From contig JAQXDL010000049.1 in assembly GCA_029251375.1 (NCBI GenBank), forward strand, positions 372,001 to 436,000: a DNA stretch of 64,000 bases. The letters are read 5' to 3'. Position 1 is the stretch's first letter; every line of letters starts with the position of its first letter. The notes beneath the pieces were generated by a model, which ran no database searches, was not told the DNA's origin, and worked only from the letters and a program-made list of their open reading frames with translations. The translations under genes were made by a program, and so were the position numbers. Of the stretch, positions 23,891 to 33,078 are shown piece by piece. Origin of the DNA: Pseudomonadales bacterium. Lineage in GTDB: Bacteria; Pseudomonadota; Gammaproteobacteria; Pseudomonadales; Azotimanducaceae.

Positions 23891-24319
23891 TCAGCTGACC
23901 GTAACGGCGTATTCCTGTAGTAGTTCAAGTGGCACGATTTCGAGGGCCTTGATATGCGTGTTATTCAAGAAAACCCTAGGTGCCATACCTTTTTCGTGAG
24001 CTTGAAGCCAGCGGCCGGCGCATAGACACCATCGATCATTAGCTTTGAGGCCAACGAAGCCAAACTCTAAGTGCGGTGTCGATAGATCGTTGCCTGCAAA
24101 GCGAGAATACTCAAGAAAGGCGTCGCTAACTTCGACGCAGACAGTGTGGGATCCGACATCTTCAGCGCAAGTGTTGCAGCAACCATCTCGAAAGAAACCG
24201 GTGATTGGTTCCATGCTACAAGGCGCCAGTTCTGTCCCCAATACGTTTATGGGCTCGTCTATTTCAATAGTATCCATTGTAAAAAACTTTTTATCCTTTG
24301 AATTTTTCGGGTCAACCAT
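23891..24319 (-). CDS. DUF2237 family protein
   Basis: The 142-residue product carries the DUF2237 pattern: INVLGTELAPCSMEPITGFFRDGCCNTCAEDVGSHTVCVEV, FSRFAGNDLSTPHLEFGF and GLKANDRWCLCAGRWLQA. Several Cys residues are conserved, but the biochemical role of the family is unknown to me. Start choice is uncertain: ATGs at 24319 and 24277 both lack a good ribosome site, and the first 14 residues look unconserved. It stands alone on the minus strand. Confidence 0.78.
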   Translation of the reverse strand: MVDPKNSKDKKFFTMDTIEIDEPINVLGTELAPCSMEPITGFFRDGCCNTCAEDVGSHTVCVEVSDAFLEYSRFAGNDLSTPHLEFGFVGLKANDRWCLCAGRWLQAHEKGMAPRVFLNNTHIKALEIVPLELLQEYAVTVS

Positions 24320-24588
24320 AATGCTTTTGTAGCCACCCTAGTGAGAGTTGGATCTTGCGTCATGCGGCCGTTGGAATCAAATTTACGAATAGGTACCTAG
24401 GGGGTAAATGTGACGCGAACTCGTCGGGGGCGGTTGCTATGCCAGGATCTTAAAGTGTCATTATTGATAGCGCTTGTGTCGCAGGGGTCTCAGCTGTTGG
24501 CTATGGGGCTTGATGCGGCTGGACGTTGGTCTCTAGCATTTAGTAACTCGCGTTTAAGAACTGGCGTTCAAAAACTATCTTTTAAGGT

Positions 24589-25074
24589 TTAGTTTTCTGG
24601 TGGTTTTAGGTCGTGTAAATTTTCTTTGTCTACGTAGGACTTTTCGCCCTGTACGCGGAACATCTTTCGATTAATGCGCGGGTATTCGCAGATGTCTATG
24701 TCACTGCGATTGCCGCCCATCAAATAGACAATATCTTCGTCGAAAGGGTTGCTTAAGCTGTGGGGCAAGGAATGCTGTGCAAATGCCATGAGGTCACCAG
24801 CATTAACCTCACATTGTTGCTCACCTATCTCGGCAATGCCCTTACCCGACAATATGTAGAGGAACTCTTCGTCACAATGATGAAAGTGAAATTGAGTTGA
24901 TTCATCGCCCGATTCAAGTCTAACGATATGCAGACCTATGTTTGTTAAACCCAGGAGATCGCCAACAGAACGGGTATGACGAACGGCTTTGTCATTAAAC
25001 TGGTGGACGTTGACAACCTCCGGCATCGCCTGAATCTCGCGAGCGGTTAAAAGAGGAAAAGGTTTATCTGCCAC
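24589..25074 (-). CDS. Cupin-domain protein
   Basis: The roughly 161-residue product has the two cupin motifs: QFHFHHCDEEFLYILSGKGIAEIG (motif 1 with metal-binding His and Glu) and AGDLMAFAQHSLPHSLSNP (motif 2). It is probably a small metal-dependent enzyme or sugar-binding protein of unknown substrate. GTG at 25074 is chosen; it lies within the last codons of rhlB, giving an 11-bp overlap, with AGAAG a few bases upstream. A longer frame inside rhlB reaches back to 25224, but that part reads as out-of-frame helicase and is rejected. A start at 25026 is an alternative. Confidence 0.75.
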   Translation of the reverse strand: MADKPFPLLTAREIQAMPEVVNVHQFNDKAVRHTRSVGDLLGLTNIGLHIVRLESGDESTQFHFHHCDEEFLYILSGKGIAEIGEQQCEVNAGDLMAFAQHSLPHSLSNPFDEDIVYLMGGNRSDIDICEYPRINRKMFRVQGEKSYVDKENLHDLKPPEN

Positions 25075-26488
25075 GTGGTCTTCTAGGTGCCTGTTCTTGT
25101 TTGGGTCTGCCGCGTCTCTGCGGTGCTGGCATCGCCGCCAAGAGTTCTTCGGGCGGTTGTTCGCAGACCAATGCATCACCGAGTAATTCTTGGATATTTG
25201 GCAACATAAACGAATCGTTTTCACAGGCTAGGCTAACAGATGTGCCTTTTGCACCGGCGCGACCTGTGCGACCTATACGGTGTACATAGTCTTCAGCGTC
25301 CTCGGGGAGATTGTAGTTAATGACATGAGAGACGTCATCGACGTGAATACCTCTTCCTGCGACATCGGTCGCAACTAGCACTTTAATATCGCCTTCACGG
25401 AACTGCTCAAGTGTCTTAATTCGCTTCTTCTGGGGAACTTCGCCGGTTAACAAACCACATTCTATGCCTTGGCGATAAAGTTTGTTTTCGATGTCTCTGG
25501 TTTGATCACGGCGGTTAACGAAAACAATTACGCGCTTCACGTCATCGCCCATAATAATGTTATATAAAACGTTGAACTTTGATTCTTCGCTAGTGAGATA
25601 GACTAATTGTGTCACGCTATCAATAGCGACTTTGTCTGGTTGTATTTCGATTTTTACTGGATTAATAGTCCAGCTAGTTGCCAGTCGTTTGATATCTTCG
25701 CTAAAAGTGGCGCTGAATAGCTGAGTCTGTCGATTTTCTTTGCGTGGTGTTCGCGCAATAATCGACTTCACATCTGGGATGAATCCCATACTGAGCATTC
25801 TGTCCGCTTCATCAATAACGAGTGTTTCAACTGCAGAAAGATTAACGATGTTAGATCGAATGAAATCGATCAATCGGCCGGGTGTGGCTATGATCAAGTC
25901 AATGGGTTTTTGTAGTTGGGTCTTTTGTTTCTCATAGTCCATACCGCCCATCACAGCCATGACCTTAAGATCAGTGAAGGCTGAAAGTAATTCCGCATCC
26001 TTCGTGATCTGTAGAACCAGTTCTCGTGTTGGAGCGATGACCAATGCAAACGGCTTACCCTTGCCACGTTTTTCGAACTCTGGGTTTTCCAAATGGTAGG
26101 TAATGACAGAAATTAGAAAGGCAGCGGTCTTACCTGTACCGGTTTGAGCTTGCGCGATGATATCTTCGCCATCAAGTGAGTGAGGTAACACTTCTTTTTG
26201 CACGGGCGTACAATTTTGGAAGCCAAGCTCTATAATGGCATCGTTTAGATCAGCCGGTAGATTCAGTTCAGCGAAGTCAGGGGGCACAGGCTCAGACTTC
26301 TTGGCTCGCGGCTTGCGTTTCTTTTCAGCACTCGCGGCGGCATTAGCTGTTTTGGCGGCTTTGCTATCTTTTTTACCTGATACAGAAGGGTGACGACTTT
26401 TATCACCGGTGCCGCCGGCATTGCCAGATGACTGAGAATTGTCGTCTTCAGATTGGCCTGAGGAAAATATTCGTTTTAAAAACTTCAT
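25064..26488 (-). CDS. rhlB: DEAD-box ATP-dependent RNA helicase, RhlB-like
   Basis: The 474-residue helicase unwinds RNA and in gammaproteobacteria is part of the RNA degradosome. The first 70 residues are low-complexity, Ser/Lys/Ala-rich. The core shows GFQNCTPVQ, AQTGTGKTAAF (motif I), APTREL, TPGRLIDF, DEADRML (DEAD box), FSATF (motif III), ATDVAGRGIHVDDV and HRIGRTGRAG (motif VI). The C-terminal SLACENDSFMLPNIQELLG is the RhlB-specific segment, followed by an Arg-rich tail (RRGRPKQEQAPRRPRGR) suited to RNA binding. No RNase E gene is in view. Its 3' end overlaps the cupin gene start. Confidence 0.88.
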   Translation of the reverse strand: MKFLKRIFSSGQSEDDNSQSSGNAGGTGDKSRHPSVSGKKDSKAAKTANAAASAEKKRKPRAKKSEPVPPDFAELNLPADLNDAIIELGFQNCTPVQKEVLPHSLDGEDIIAQAQTGTGKTAAFLISVITYHLENPEFEKRGKGKPFALVIAPTRELVLQITKDAELLSAFTDLKVMAVMGGMDYEKQKTQLQKPIDLIIATPGRLIDFIRSNIVNLSAVETLVIDEADRMLSMGFIPDVKSIIARTPRKENRQTQLFSATFSEDIKRLATSWTINPVKIEIQPDKVAIDSVTQLVYLTSEESKFNVLYNIIMGDDVKRVIVFVNRRDQTRDIENKLYRQGIECGLLTGEVPQKKRIKTLEQFREGDIKVLVATDVAGRGIHVDDVSHVINYNLPEDAEDYVHRIGRTGRAGAKGTSVSLACENDSFMLPNIQELLGDALVCEQPPEELLAAMPAPQRRGRPKQEQAPRRPRGR

Positions 26489-26542
26489 TGATTAATTGCT
26501 CGCATGGCCCACTCTAACACGTGTCGGGTGTTTCTGCTTGAT

Positions 26543-27814
26543 TCAACGCTCGAGTAACTGCTTTATAGAAGCGAGTTCTAGGCAAACCACGAATACTTCC
26601 AACGCCTGCCTGAGCGCTTGCGTTGATGGGAAGGTGGGCGCAATCCTTATGTTCTGATTACGTGGGTCATCGCCGTTGGGAAATGTCGCGCCAGCGGGAG
26701 TGAGTTTCACACCAACATCCCCCGCCATTGTTATGATGGTGCTAGCAAGTCCCGGTAGGGTGTCGAGCGACACGAAATAACCGCCCATTGGCTTGGTCCA
26801 ACGGGCAATACCTTTGCCGCCCAAGTGCTGACTAAGCACATTATCGACCATCTCGAACTTAGGTCCGATGATATCTCTATGCTTGCGCATATGCGCTTGG
26901 ATGCCTGCAGCATCGACAAGGAAACGTACATGCCGCAACTGATTGACCTTGTCCGGTCCGATGGCGGATGCTGACAGGAATGTCTCAAATGCTTTGAGGT
27001 TGTCTTGCGACAAGCCAATAAACGAGATGCCAGAGCCTGCAAAGGTGACCTTTGATGTTGAAGCGAACATGACGATACTTTCAGTGGTTTCAGCTTCGCG
27101 GGCGGCATCCATTAAGTTAGCGAGCTGATCAGGCTGATCATTTAGATCATGCACAGCATATGCGTTGTCCCACATGATTTTAAAATGGTTGCCCGCATTG
27201 GTTGGTAGCTTTGCAAACCGTTCGACTACCTGTGAAGTATAAGTTACACCGGTTGGGTTGGAGTATTTGGGTACGCACCAGATACCTTTGATCGAAGCGT
27301 CCTGTGCTATCAGCCTTTCAATCTGGTCCATGTCGGGACCGTCGTCCAGCATGTCGACAGGTATCATTTCGATGTTAAAGGCATCGCATATCGTAAAGTG
27401 ACGATCGTAGCCAGGCACAGGGCAGAGAAACTTGATCGTTGCATTGCTTACTTGCGATTCCGCTAGCCAAACAGATTCCATCATGAAATGTATGTAATTG
27501 TACATAAGCGTCAGACTGCTGTTGCCACCGACCATCACTTCTTCAGCGGGTAAATCCATGAATAAACCACCTAACTTGCGCGCCTCTGGGATGCCGGTCA
27601 GTCCGCCATAGTTCCTAACATCGGTGCCATCTTGAAGTAGATAGAATCCTTGTAATATGCCGTCGAGGCTGTTTGAAAGGTCAAGCTGTTCAGCACCCGG
27701 TTTGCCTCGGGTCAAATCAAGCGAAAGACCCGCAGATTTGTAAGCAGCATATTGCTTTTCGAGTTGCAGTTGACGTTCTTCAATTTGAGTAATGGAGAGT
27801 TCTTCAAGTTTCAT
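26543..27814 (-). CDS. Aspartate aminotransferase, class Ib type
   Basis: The 423-residue PLP enzyme belongs to the aminotransferase fold-type I subgroup seen in Corynebacterium-type aspartate aminotransferases. It shows DLTRGKPGAEQLDLS near residue 34, VMVGGNSSLTLMYNYIH, WCVPKYSNPTGVTYTSQVV, IMWDNAYAVHDL (PLP-ring Asp) and FASTSKVTFAGSGISFIG with the Schiff-base Lys. It would interconvert oxaloacetate/aspartate with glutamate/2-oxoglutarate, though other amino donors are possible. It is cotranscribed with argC, only 9 bp separating them, which links it to nitrogen/arginine metabolism. Confidence 0.85.
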   Translation of the reverse strand: MKLEELSITQIEERQLQLEKQYAAYKSAGLSLDLTRGKPGAEQLDLSNSLDGILQGFYLLQDGTDVRNYGGLTGIPEARKLGGLFMDLPAEEVMVGGNSSLTLMYNYIHFMMESVWLAESQVSNATIKFLCPVPGYDRHFTICDAFNIEMIPVDMLDDGPDMDQIERLIAQDASIKGIWCVPKYSNPTGVTYTSQVVERFAKLPTNAGNHFKIMWDNAYAVHDLNDQPDQLANLMDAAREAETTESIVMFASTSKVTFAGSGISFIGLSQDNLKAFETFLSASAIGPDKVNQLRHVRFLVDAAGIQAHMRKHRDIIGPKFEMVDNVLSQHLGGKGIARWTKPMGGYFVSLDTLPGLASTIITMAGDVGVKLTPAGATFPNGDDPRNQNIRIAPTFPSTQALRQALEVFVVCLELASIKQLLER

Positions 27815-27823
27815 GTTGTATCC

Positions 27824-28777
27824 CTAGAGCTTGAGGCCTGTTAGCTCATCGATGCCTAGCATCAGATTTAGATTTTGAACGGCGGCACCTGCAGCGCCTT
27901 TACCGAGGTTGTCTAATTGAGAAACGAGGATCATTTGCTGCTCATTTCCAAATAGGTGTATGTCCAGTCTGTTAGTGTCGTTATTGTCCTGCGGGTCAAG
28001 AAACCCTTGGTCCAAGGCGCCCTCCGAATTAGGCGTGTGTACCGTAATACAGGGTTCGTCAATATAGTATTCGCTGAGCAGTGCGTAAATTTCGTCGAGA
28101 CTGGCGGGGCGTTCGAAAAAGGATTTCGCTAAGGGCGTGCTGACTAGCATGCCTTGCGCAAAATGGCCAACCGAGGGCATAAATAATGGTGGCGCCTTCA
28201 GTTCAGCGTAGTGTTGCATCTCAGGTAAATGTTTATGGCCAAATTTAAGGGCATAAGGTCGGCTATACCATAGTGCCGATGGCGCTTCACTGGCACGTTC
28301 TTCATATCGTTCCATCATTGCGTGGCCACCGCCAGAATAGCCGGATACCGCGCTTATGGACAGTTGTGAATCCGACTTGAGAATGTTGTTGCTTCGCAGT
28401 GGCGCAACGGCGAGTAAGAATCCGGTTGGGTAGCAGCCTGGGTTCGATACATATTTCGCAGCGGCGATTGCCGAACGTTGAACCGGTTTCAGTTCTGGTA
28501 AACCATATGCCCAATTAGGATCGATACGGTAGGCAGTACTGGCGTCGAGTATTCGTGCTTTTGTGTTGTGCGCTAAAGCAACGGTTTGCTTCGCCGCATC
28601 GTCAGGAAGACAAAGTACAACGATATCAGCTGTGTTGATAAGATCGAGTTTGGCCGAGGTATTCTTTCGCAAGTCATCATCGATCCGCAGCACTTCGAGA
28701 TCATCTCGCGTTGCTAGCCTGTCCTGAATCTGCAGTCCGGTTGTACCGGCATGTCCGTCAATGAAAATCTTGTGCAT
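27824..28777 (-). CDS. argC: N-acetyl-gamma-glutamyl-phosphate reductase, type 2
   Basis: ArgC reduces N-acetylglutamyl phosphate to the semialdehyde in arginine synthesis, using NADPH. The 317-residue length matches the short type 2 subfamily. It contains KIFIDGHAGTTGLQIQDRL at the N-terminus, CLPDDAAKQTV, YVSNPGCYPTGFLLAVAPL with the catalytic Cys (about residue 114), SAVSGYSGGGHAMMERYE, and a terminal LDNLGKGAAGAAVQNLNLM. It precedes the aminotransferase gene by 9 bp. The rest of the arginine pathway is not in the window. Confidence 0.93.
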   Translation of the reverse strand: MHKIFIDGHAGTTGLQIQDRLATRDDLEVLRIDDDLRKNTSAKLDLINTADIVVLCLPDDAAKQTVALAHNTKARILDASTAYRIDPNWAYGLPELKPVQRSAIAAAKYVSNPGCYPTGFLLAVAPLRSNNILKSDSQLSISAVSGYSGGGHAMMERYEERASEAPSALWYSRPYALKFGHKHLPEMQHYAELKAPPLFMPSVGHFAQGMLVSTPLAKSFFERPASLDEIYALLSEYYIDEPCITVHTPNSEGALDQGFLDPQDNNDTNRLDIHLFGNEQQMILVSQLDNLGKGAAGAAVQNLNLMLGIDELTGLKL

Positions 28778-28820
28778 TTGGTCTTCTATTTATCTGATGA
28801 TTAGATGTTTATTGGTAGTG

Positions 28821-29966
28821 TCATCTGAATTGCTTGAAAAAGACCCTTAAGTCTTCCGCTAACAAAGCAGGTTGTTCTAAAGCTGCAAAGTGCCCGCCTT
28901 TTACCTGATGTGTCCAGTGTTGAATATTGTAAAGCTCTTGCGCCCATACCTTCGGCGGTTGATAGAGTTCGCCGGGAAACATCGTGCAGCCAGTCGGGAC
29001 GTTAATTCTACCATGTTCAAACAAATTGTTGTTCACATGATTCGACTCAAAGTACAACCGTGTCGAAGAGGTAATTGTGCCGGTAATCCAATAGAGCATG
29101 ATGTTTGTTAGCAGCTCATCCTTGCCAACGACAGAGTCGAGGTCGCCATCGCAATCTGTCCAGCCATGAAATTTTTCAGTTATCCAGGCCGCAAGTCCAG
29201 CAGGTGAGTCATTCAGACCATAGCCCAAGGTTTGCGGTTTGGAACCTTGAATTGCCTGATAGCCTGTGCCATCTGCCATGCGCTTTCGACACTTTTCAAG
29301 GGTTAGCTTTTCTTGGTCCGTCACGCCGGCAAAAGGGTCTTGCCAATGTTTAGGATAGCTGGCGAAAACTAATGTGAGATGTAATGCCATGACTCGATCT
29401 GGGTCGAGTAATGCGGTCCAACTGCTAATAGCAGAGCCCCAGTCGCCGCCTTGGACAACATATTTTTCGTATCCCAACTGGGTCATGAGTTCTATGTGTC
29501 CTTCTGCAACACGTTTTTGATCAAAACCCTCTTGTGATGGAGCGTCGGAAAACCCGTAACCGGGTATGGACGGGCAGATCACATGAAATGCATCGGCTTG
29601 GCTGGCGCCGAATTTCTCCGGTGACGTCAGCATCGGAATAATCTCGGTGAATTCTGCGATCGATCCAGGCCAGCCGTGAGTCATGAGCAGCGGTATGGCA
29701 TCTTCTCGCTCGGATCGTTGGTGGATAAAATGTACTTGGCGGTCTTCGATGCGCGTTGTGAACTGGGGTAATGCATTGAGTTTGGCTTGTTGTACAGGCC
29801 AGTCAAAGTCATGCTGCCAATACTCACACAGTGATTTCAGATAGCCGAGATCAGTGCCATATTGCCAGTCGTTGCCAACTTCATTGGGGAAGCGTGTATG
29901 CAAAAGTCGATAATGGAGGTCTTCCAATAATGCGTTGGAGGTTTCAATTGTGAAAGGTGTAATCAT
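28821..29966 (-). CDS. Epoxide hydrolase (microsomal-type alpha/beta hydrolase)
   Basis: The roughly 381-residue protein has the N-terminal EHN segment (LHYRLLHTRFPNEV, WQYGTDLGYLKSLCEYW). The core shows MTHGWPGSIAEF (HGxP oxyanion motif), the nucleophile elbow VQGGDWGSAI (catalytic Asp near residue 180), and a late Tyr/His segment ending KGGHFAALEQPALLAEDLRVFF. These are the hallmarks of epoxide hydrolases that open epoxides to diols. The natural substrate is unknown. ATG at 29966 is taken over a TTG at 29990. It lies 43 bp upstream of argC on the same strand. Confidence 0.88.
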   Translation of the reverse strand: MITPFTIETSNALLEDLHYRLLHTRFPNEVGNDWQYGTDLGYLKSLCEYWQHDFDWPVQQAKLNALPQFTTRIEDRQVHFIHQRSEREDAIPLLMTHGWPGSIAEFTEIIPMLTSPEKFGASQADAFHVICPSIPGYGFSDAPSQEGFDQKRVAEGHIELMTQLGYEKYVVQGGDWGSAISSWTALLDPDRVMALHLTLVFASYPKHWQDPFAGVTDQEKLTLEKCRKRMADGTGYQAIQGSKPQTLGYGLNDSPAGLAAWITEKFHGWTDCDGDLDSVVGKDELLTNIMLYWITGTITSSTRLYFESNHVNNNLFEHGRINVPTGCTMFPGELYQPPKVWAQELYNIQHWTHQVKGGHFAALEQPALLAEDLRVFFKQFR

Positions 29967-30052
29967 TGCTAAGTCCGTATATGTATCCAAGTCAACTTTG
30001 TTTTAGATTATATCGAATTGGTGACGTGATCATTACCTCAAAGAAAAGACCG

Positions 30053-31324
30053 CTAAACGGACGTGTCGAAGACCTGCGCTCTTAGAAAGGCAATGACGTC
30101 TTCGAGTGACTTATCGATCAACGATCTAGACAGCACCTTGTCGTCAAAGCATCGCCTTAGTGGCACTGAGTAAAATTTTTCGTCCCTCAAATAATGAATA
30201 TATTTTAATGTTCTGAAACCATCAAACCAATCGAAGACAAATTTATCGAAGACTTTTTTCGATTGAGATTGATGTTTCAGCAACTCCTTGTTGAAACCGG
30301 AAAGTTCGCACCATTGTTGTGTAAGACTTGATGAAAAATAATCGTTTGGGTTGCGAGCGGTCTGGCAGGTACGGAGTTCAGACAAAAATACGCGTAGATG
30401 GGCAAAAACCTCAGGATGGTAAAAGAGATGTTCAGTAAGTGGGTTTGTGTGTGCTTCAATGGTCTTAATTCCTTGTCCTGTGCCAAAAGGTACGCGAGTT
30501 GAAAGGCGGCCGGACAATTCTATAGATGGAAGAGAATAGGTGTTGAACGGCGCAATTTTGGCGAGCTTGTTAAGCAGATAGAAGTCTTCCCCTGCGCTTC
30601 TTTTTGGATAACCTCTTACCTTCGCATAGTCGGTTGCATTAATGCTTAAAGTGCTGCCAATAGAGCTGTGCGCATACCCAGACTGAGCAAACTGTAAACC
30701 TGCGACGTAGTACAGCAGTGTCACTTCATATATTTGGCAGGATTCGGTGTGACCCTCAATGGGTTTGTGGTTGAACGGATAAATAACCGCCGCTTGCGAG
30801 TTGATTAGTTTTGGCTTGGTAAAATAATCAGCAGGCAAGTGTGCGTCAGCATCGGTCGAAAAAATCCAAGGTACCCTGATTTTGTCTGAGGCAATCAGTT
30901 GTAGCGCCAAATCAGAACCGATTTTCCTTGCTAACCCTACGCCATATTTTTCGTTGATTGGCTCGTTACATCGATCAACGATCAGTAAATCTGGCTGCTT
31001 CGAAAAGCTTAAAAAGTCCAAATTTTGAAAACTTGACGCCGATGTCGCTTCTTCCATGGCATCATGCTTGAGTTTTAAGGTTGCCTCATCGGCCGCGACG
31101 GGCGAGTTGATAATCACTATCACCAGTACACTTGAATTTGAAATTGATCGCCAAACGTTGGTCAGTGATAGCCAGTTTTCGCGATAGGCTGGAATAACCA
31201 GAACGTAGTCGTAGGATTTATTAATAAATGTCTCAGGTAGCCCGGGTACCTCGGCATAGTGTGCGAGATACTTCTCGATGATGTTGGGTCGGTTTGGTTG
31301 TGTTTTGTTACGCACGTTTGTCAC
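30053..31324 (-). CDS. Glycosyltransferase-like protein with GT-A features
   Basis: The 423-residue protein has a GT-A-like layout: DYVLVIPAYRENWLSLTNVW near residues 39-58, an acidic cluster FSTDADAHLP near 155-164 that looks like a DXD metal site, and SIGSTLSINATDYAKVRGYPKRSAGEDFYLLNKLAK with the acceptor-loop ED. A C-terminal region of about 150 residues is of unknown fold. I can place it only as a probable family 2-like glycosyltransferase. It begins with GTG. Neighbouring genes are metabolic, not a polysaccharide cluster, so the acceptor is unknown. Confidence 0.6.
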   Translation of the reverse strand: MTNVRNKTQPNRPNIIEKYLAHYAEVPGLPETFINKSYDYVLVIPAYRENWLSLTNVWRSISNSSVLVIVIINSPVAADEATLKLKHDAMEEATSASSFQNLDFLSFSKQPDLLIVDRCNEPINEKYGVGLARKIGSDLALQLIASDKIRVPWIFSTDADAHLPADYFTKPKLINSQAAVIYPFNHKPIEGHTESCQIYEVTLLYYVAGLQFAQSGYAHSSIGSTLSINATDYAKVRGYPKRSAGEDFYLLNKLAKIAPFNTYSLPSIELSGRLSTRVPFGTGQGIKTIEAHTNPLTEHLFYHPEVFAHLRVFLSELRTCQTARNPNDYFSSSLTQQWCELSGFNKELLKHQSQSKKVFDKFVFDWFDGFRTLKYIHYLRDEKFYSVPLRRCFDDKVLSRSLIDKSLEDVIAFLRAQVFDTSV

Positions 31325-31414
31325 TATTTGCTCAGGGCTGCAAAACTCATCTAAGGTTTTGGATCTACGCTAAAGGCTGTTTACCTAAGCTCAAGGCTGT
31401 GGGTTCAATTTTGG

Positions 31415-31990
31415 TTAGTGTAGCTTAGGGTGAATAGGGCAGTTTTCTATCGCAGTGGCTTCATATGCAAGCCAGTCCTCGAATCGTGTTTCAACTTCAC
31501 TCGCAGGAAAATACTGTTTGGCAAGGTTGATAAACAATTCAAAGTGATTGCGCTCTGATTTGGCCAGGGATTGATAAAAGCTCGCCAACGCGGGTTCTTG
31601 TAAATGTTGCCCAAGCAACGTAAAACGCTCAGCGCCTCGCGCTTCAATAACAGCTGCAGATAAGAGACGATCGATAAAATAGTGATCGGAGCCTTTTCTG
31701 ATTTGCTTCACCAATTGATTGGCGTACATGTCTTTCTCATCGGGCAAAGGCGTGATGCCGCGCTTGAGCATGATTCGGAGAACCTGTCGGTAGTGGTTCA
31801 ATTCCTCAAGCGCAAGATCGACCATGCTCTCCAACAGCTGGATTCGGTCAGGGTAGTGCGCCACCATCGACATGGCCATTGATGAGGCTTTTTTCTCATT
31901 TGCGGCATGGTCATTCAAGAACCGATCGAAATTATTGACGACTGAATCAATCCAGGCACCGGAGGTTTCAACTTTTAGCGGGTTGATCAA
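31415..31990 (-). CDS. miaE: tRNA-(ms2io6A37) hydroxylase
   Basis: MiaE hydroxylates 2-methylthio-N6-isopentenyladenosine at tRNA position 37. The 191-residue diiron protein shows the ferritin-like metal motif: residues in HAANEKKASSMAM, LALEELNHYRQVLRI (E-x2-H), AAVIEARGAERFTLLG and SERNHFELFINLAKQYF. It starts with TTG that overlaps the stop of the upstream esterase by four bases. Such overlap is good evidence for a coupled operon. It implies the cell makes ms2i6A through MiaA/MiaB encoded elsewhere. Confidence 0.92.
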   Translation of the reverse strand: MINPLKVETSGAWIDSVVNNFDRFLNDHAANEKKASSMAMSMVAHYPDRIQLLESMVDLALEELNHYRQVLRIMLKRGITPLPDEKDMYANQLVKQIRKGSDHYFIDRLLSAAVIEARGAERFTLLGQHLQEPALASFYQSLAKSERNHFELFINLAKQYFPASEVETRFEDWLAYEATAIENCPIHPKLH

Positions 31991-32655
31991 AATAGCTCCG
32001 TAAAGAATCGGGCGACTTCTTCAATCTCTTCCATGCATACTTGATGACCCATCGGGTAGTCGAACCATCTTACGTCGTAGCCTAGGCGAATAAGGTTTTC
32101 GCGAGACGTCGCCGCGCGCATAATAGGTATCATCGGGTCCGTTGTACCATGTGCCATCATGATCGGTATGGCCAGGTTTGCGTCCGTTCGCTCTGCCTCT
32201 GTGCCTGTATAGTCATGCAGGTAAGTTGACAATGCGAGCACACCTGCGAGTCTCTGGGGAAACCGCAGGGCAGTATGCAAAGCGATGACGCCGCCTTGCG
32301 AGAAACCCGCGAGTAGAATCCGTTGGCTATCTATTCCTCTTGCGATTTCTCGTTGAATAAAAGCAGTAATCTGGGCAGTCGATAACTCGATGTCATCATT
32401 GCCGCCGGTTTCCGCGTGGGGTACAAAGTCATACCAAGCACGCATTTCAGCACCGTCATTGATGCTTACTTCTCGTATTGGTGCATGCGGAAAGATGTAG
32501 CGAATCGGTAAATCAAGACCTAGTTCAGGCACAATCGGCTCAAAATCATGGCCATCGGCACCTAGACCGTGAAGCCAGATGACCGTTGCTGTAGCGGGCA
32601 TTTCAGGCTCTAATTCAATGTGCTCAAGTAGTTCAGGTTCGATATCTATTGGCAT
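31987..32655 (-). CDS. Carboxylesterase/phospholipase (EstB-like)
   Basis: The 222-residue enzyme matches the short alpha/beta hydrolase family of bacterial carboxylesterases and acyl-protein thioesterase-like proteins. It shows TVIWLHGLGADGHDFEPIVPEL, FPHAPIREVSINDGAEMRAWYD, LLAGFSQGGVIALHTAL with the Ser nucleophile (about residue 117), MMAHGTTDPMIP with the acid, and YPMGHQVCMEEI with the catalytic His. It should act in the cytosol on small esters or lysophospholipids. It overlaps miaE by four bases. Confidence 0.88.
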   Translation of the reverse strand: MPIDIEPELLEHIELEPEMPATATVIWLHGLGADGHDFEPIVPELGLDLPIRYIFPHAPIREVSINDGAEMRAWYDFVPHAETGGNDDIELSTAQITAFIQREIARGIDSQRILLAGFSQGGVIALHTALRFPQRLAGVLALSTYLHDYTGTEAERTDANLAIPIMMAHGTTDPMIPIMRAATSRENLIRLGYDVRWFDYPMGHQVCMEEIEEVARFFTELF

Positions 32656-33078
32656 TTTGTTCCTTTGACAGCTGATGAAGCTGTATAAAAATGTGCTAGG
32701 GCTCTAGATAGAGTCGCTAAATAGCTCTATATGAATCCGTTGAAGGCTTTGCGCAAGCCGCTGAAGGCTTTAATCCTTTAAGGTTCTAGGACAAAAATTA
32801 TCGCGGATTCGTTAACGCTTGGCCTATTGTACGGCTGATTGGTTTGAAGCACGAATGATATCCTTAGGTTCATTGAATTTAATAGAATTTGACGTTCGGG
32901 CGTCAGACTGAAATTTTGCGTCTATGGGCTAATCAACGCTGATGTGAGCAAAGGTATATGATTGCGGTGCGGCATATTGCTCGTCAATACTGAATGTGAC
33001 TAAATAAGCCACGACAACAAGAAATTACTTAAAAACGATTAAATAAAAAAATCAAATTAAATCATTAGGAGAAAGCGC
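32656..33078. other. Intergenic region before a CoA-racemase-type gene
   Basis: These 423 bp lie between divergent genes and hold no supported gene. A short direct repeat, CCG(T/C)TGAAGGCTTT, occurs at 32737-32750 and 32758-32771. The last 80 bases are very AT-rich, consistent with promoter DNA for the gene at 33079. Confidence 0.5.

Noticed and set aside
24410-24592. Sixty-codon plus-strand frame between DUF2237 and cupin genes
   Set aside because: No clear ribosome site or recognisable domain, and it opposes the direction of the surrounding genes.
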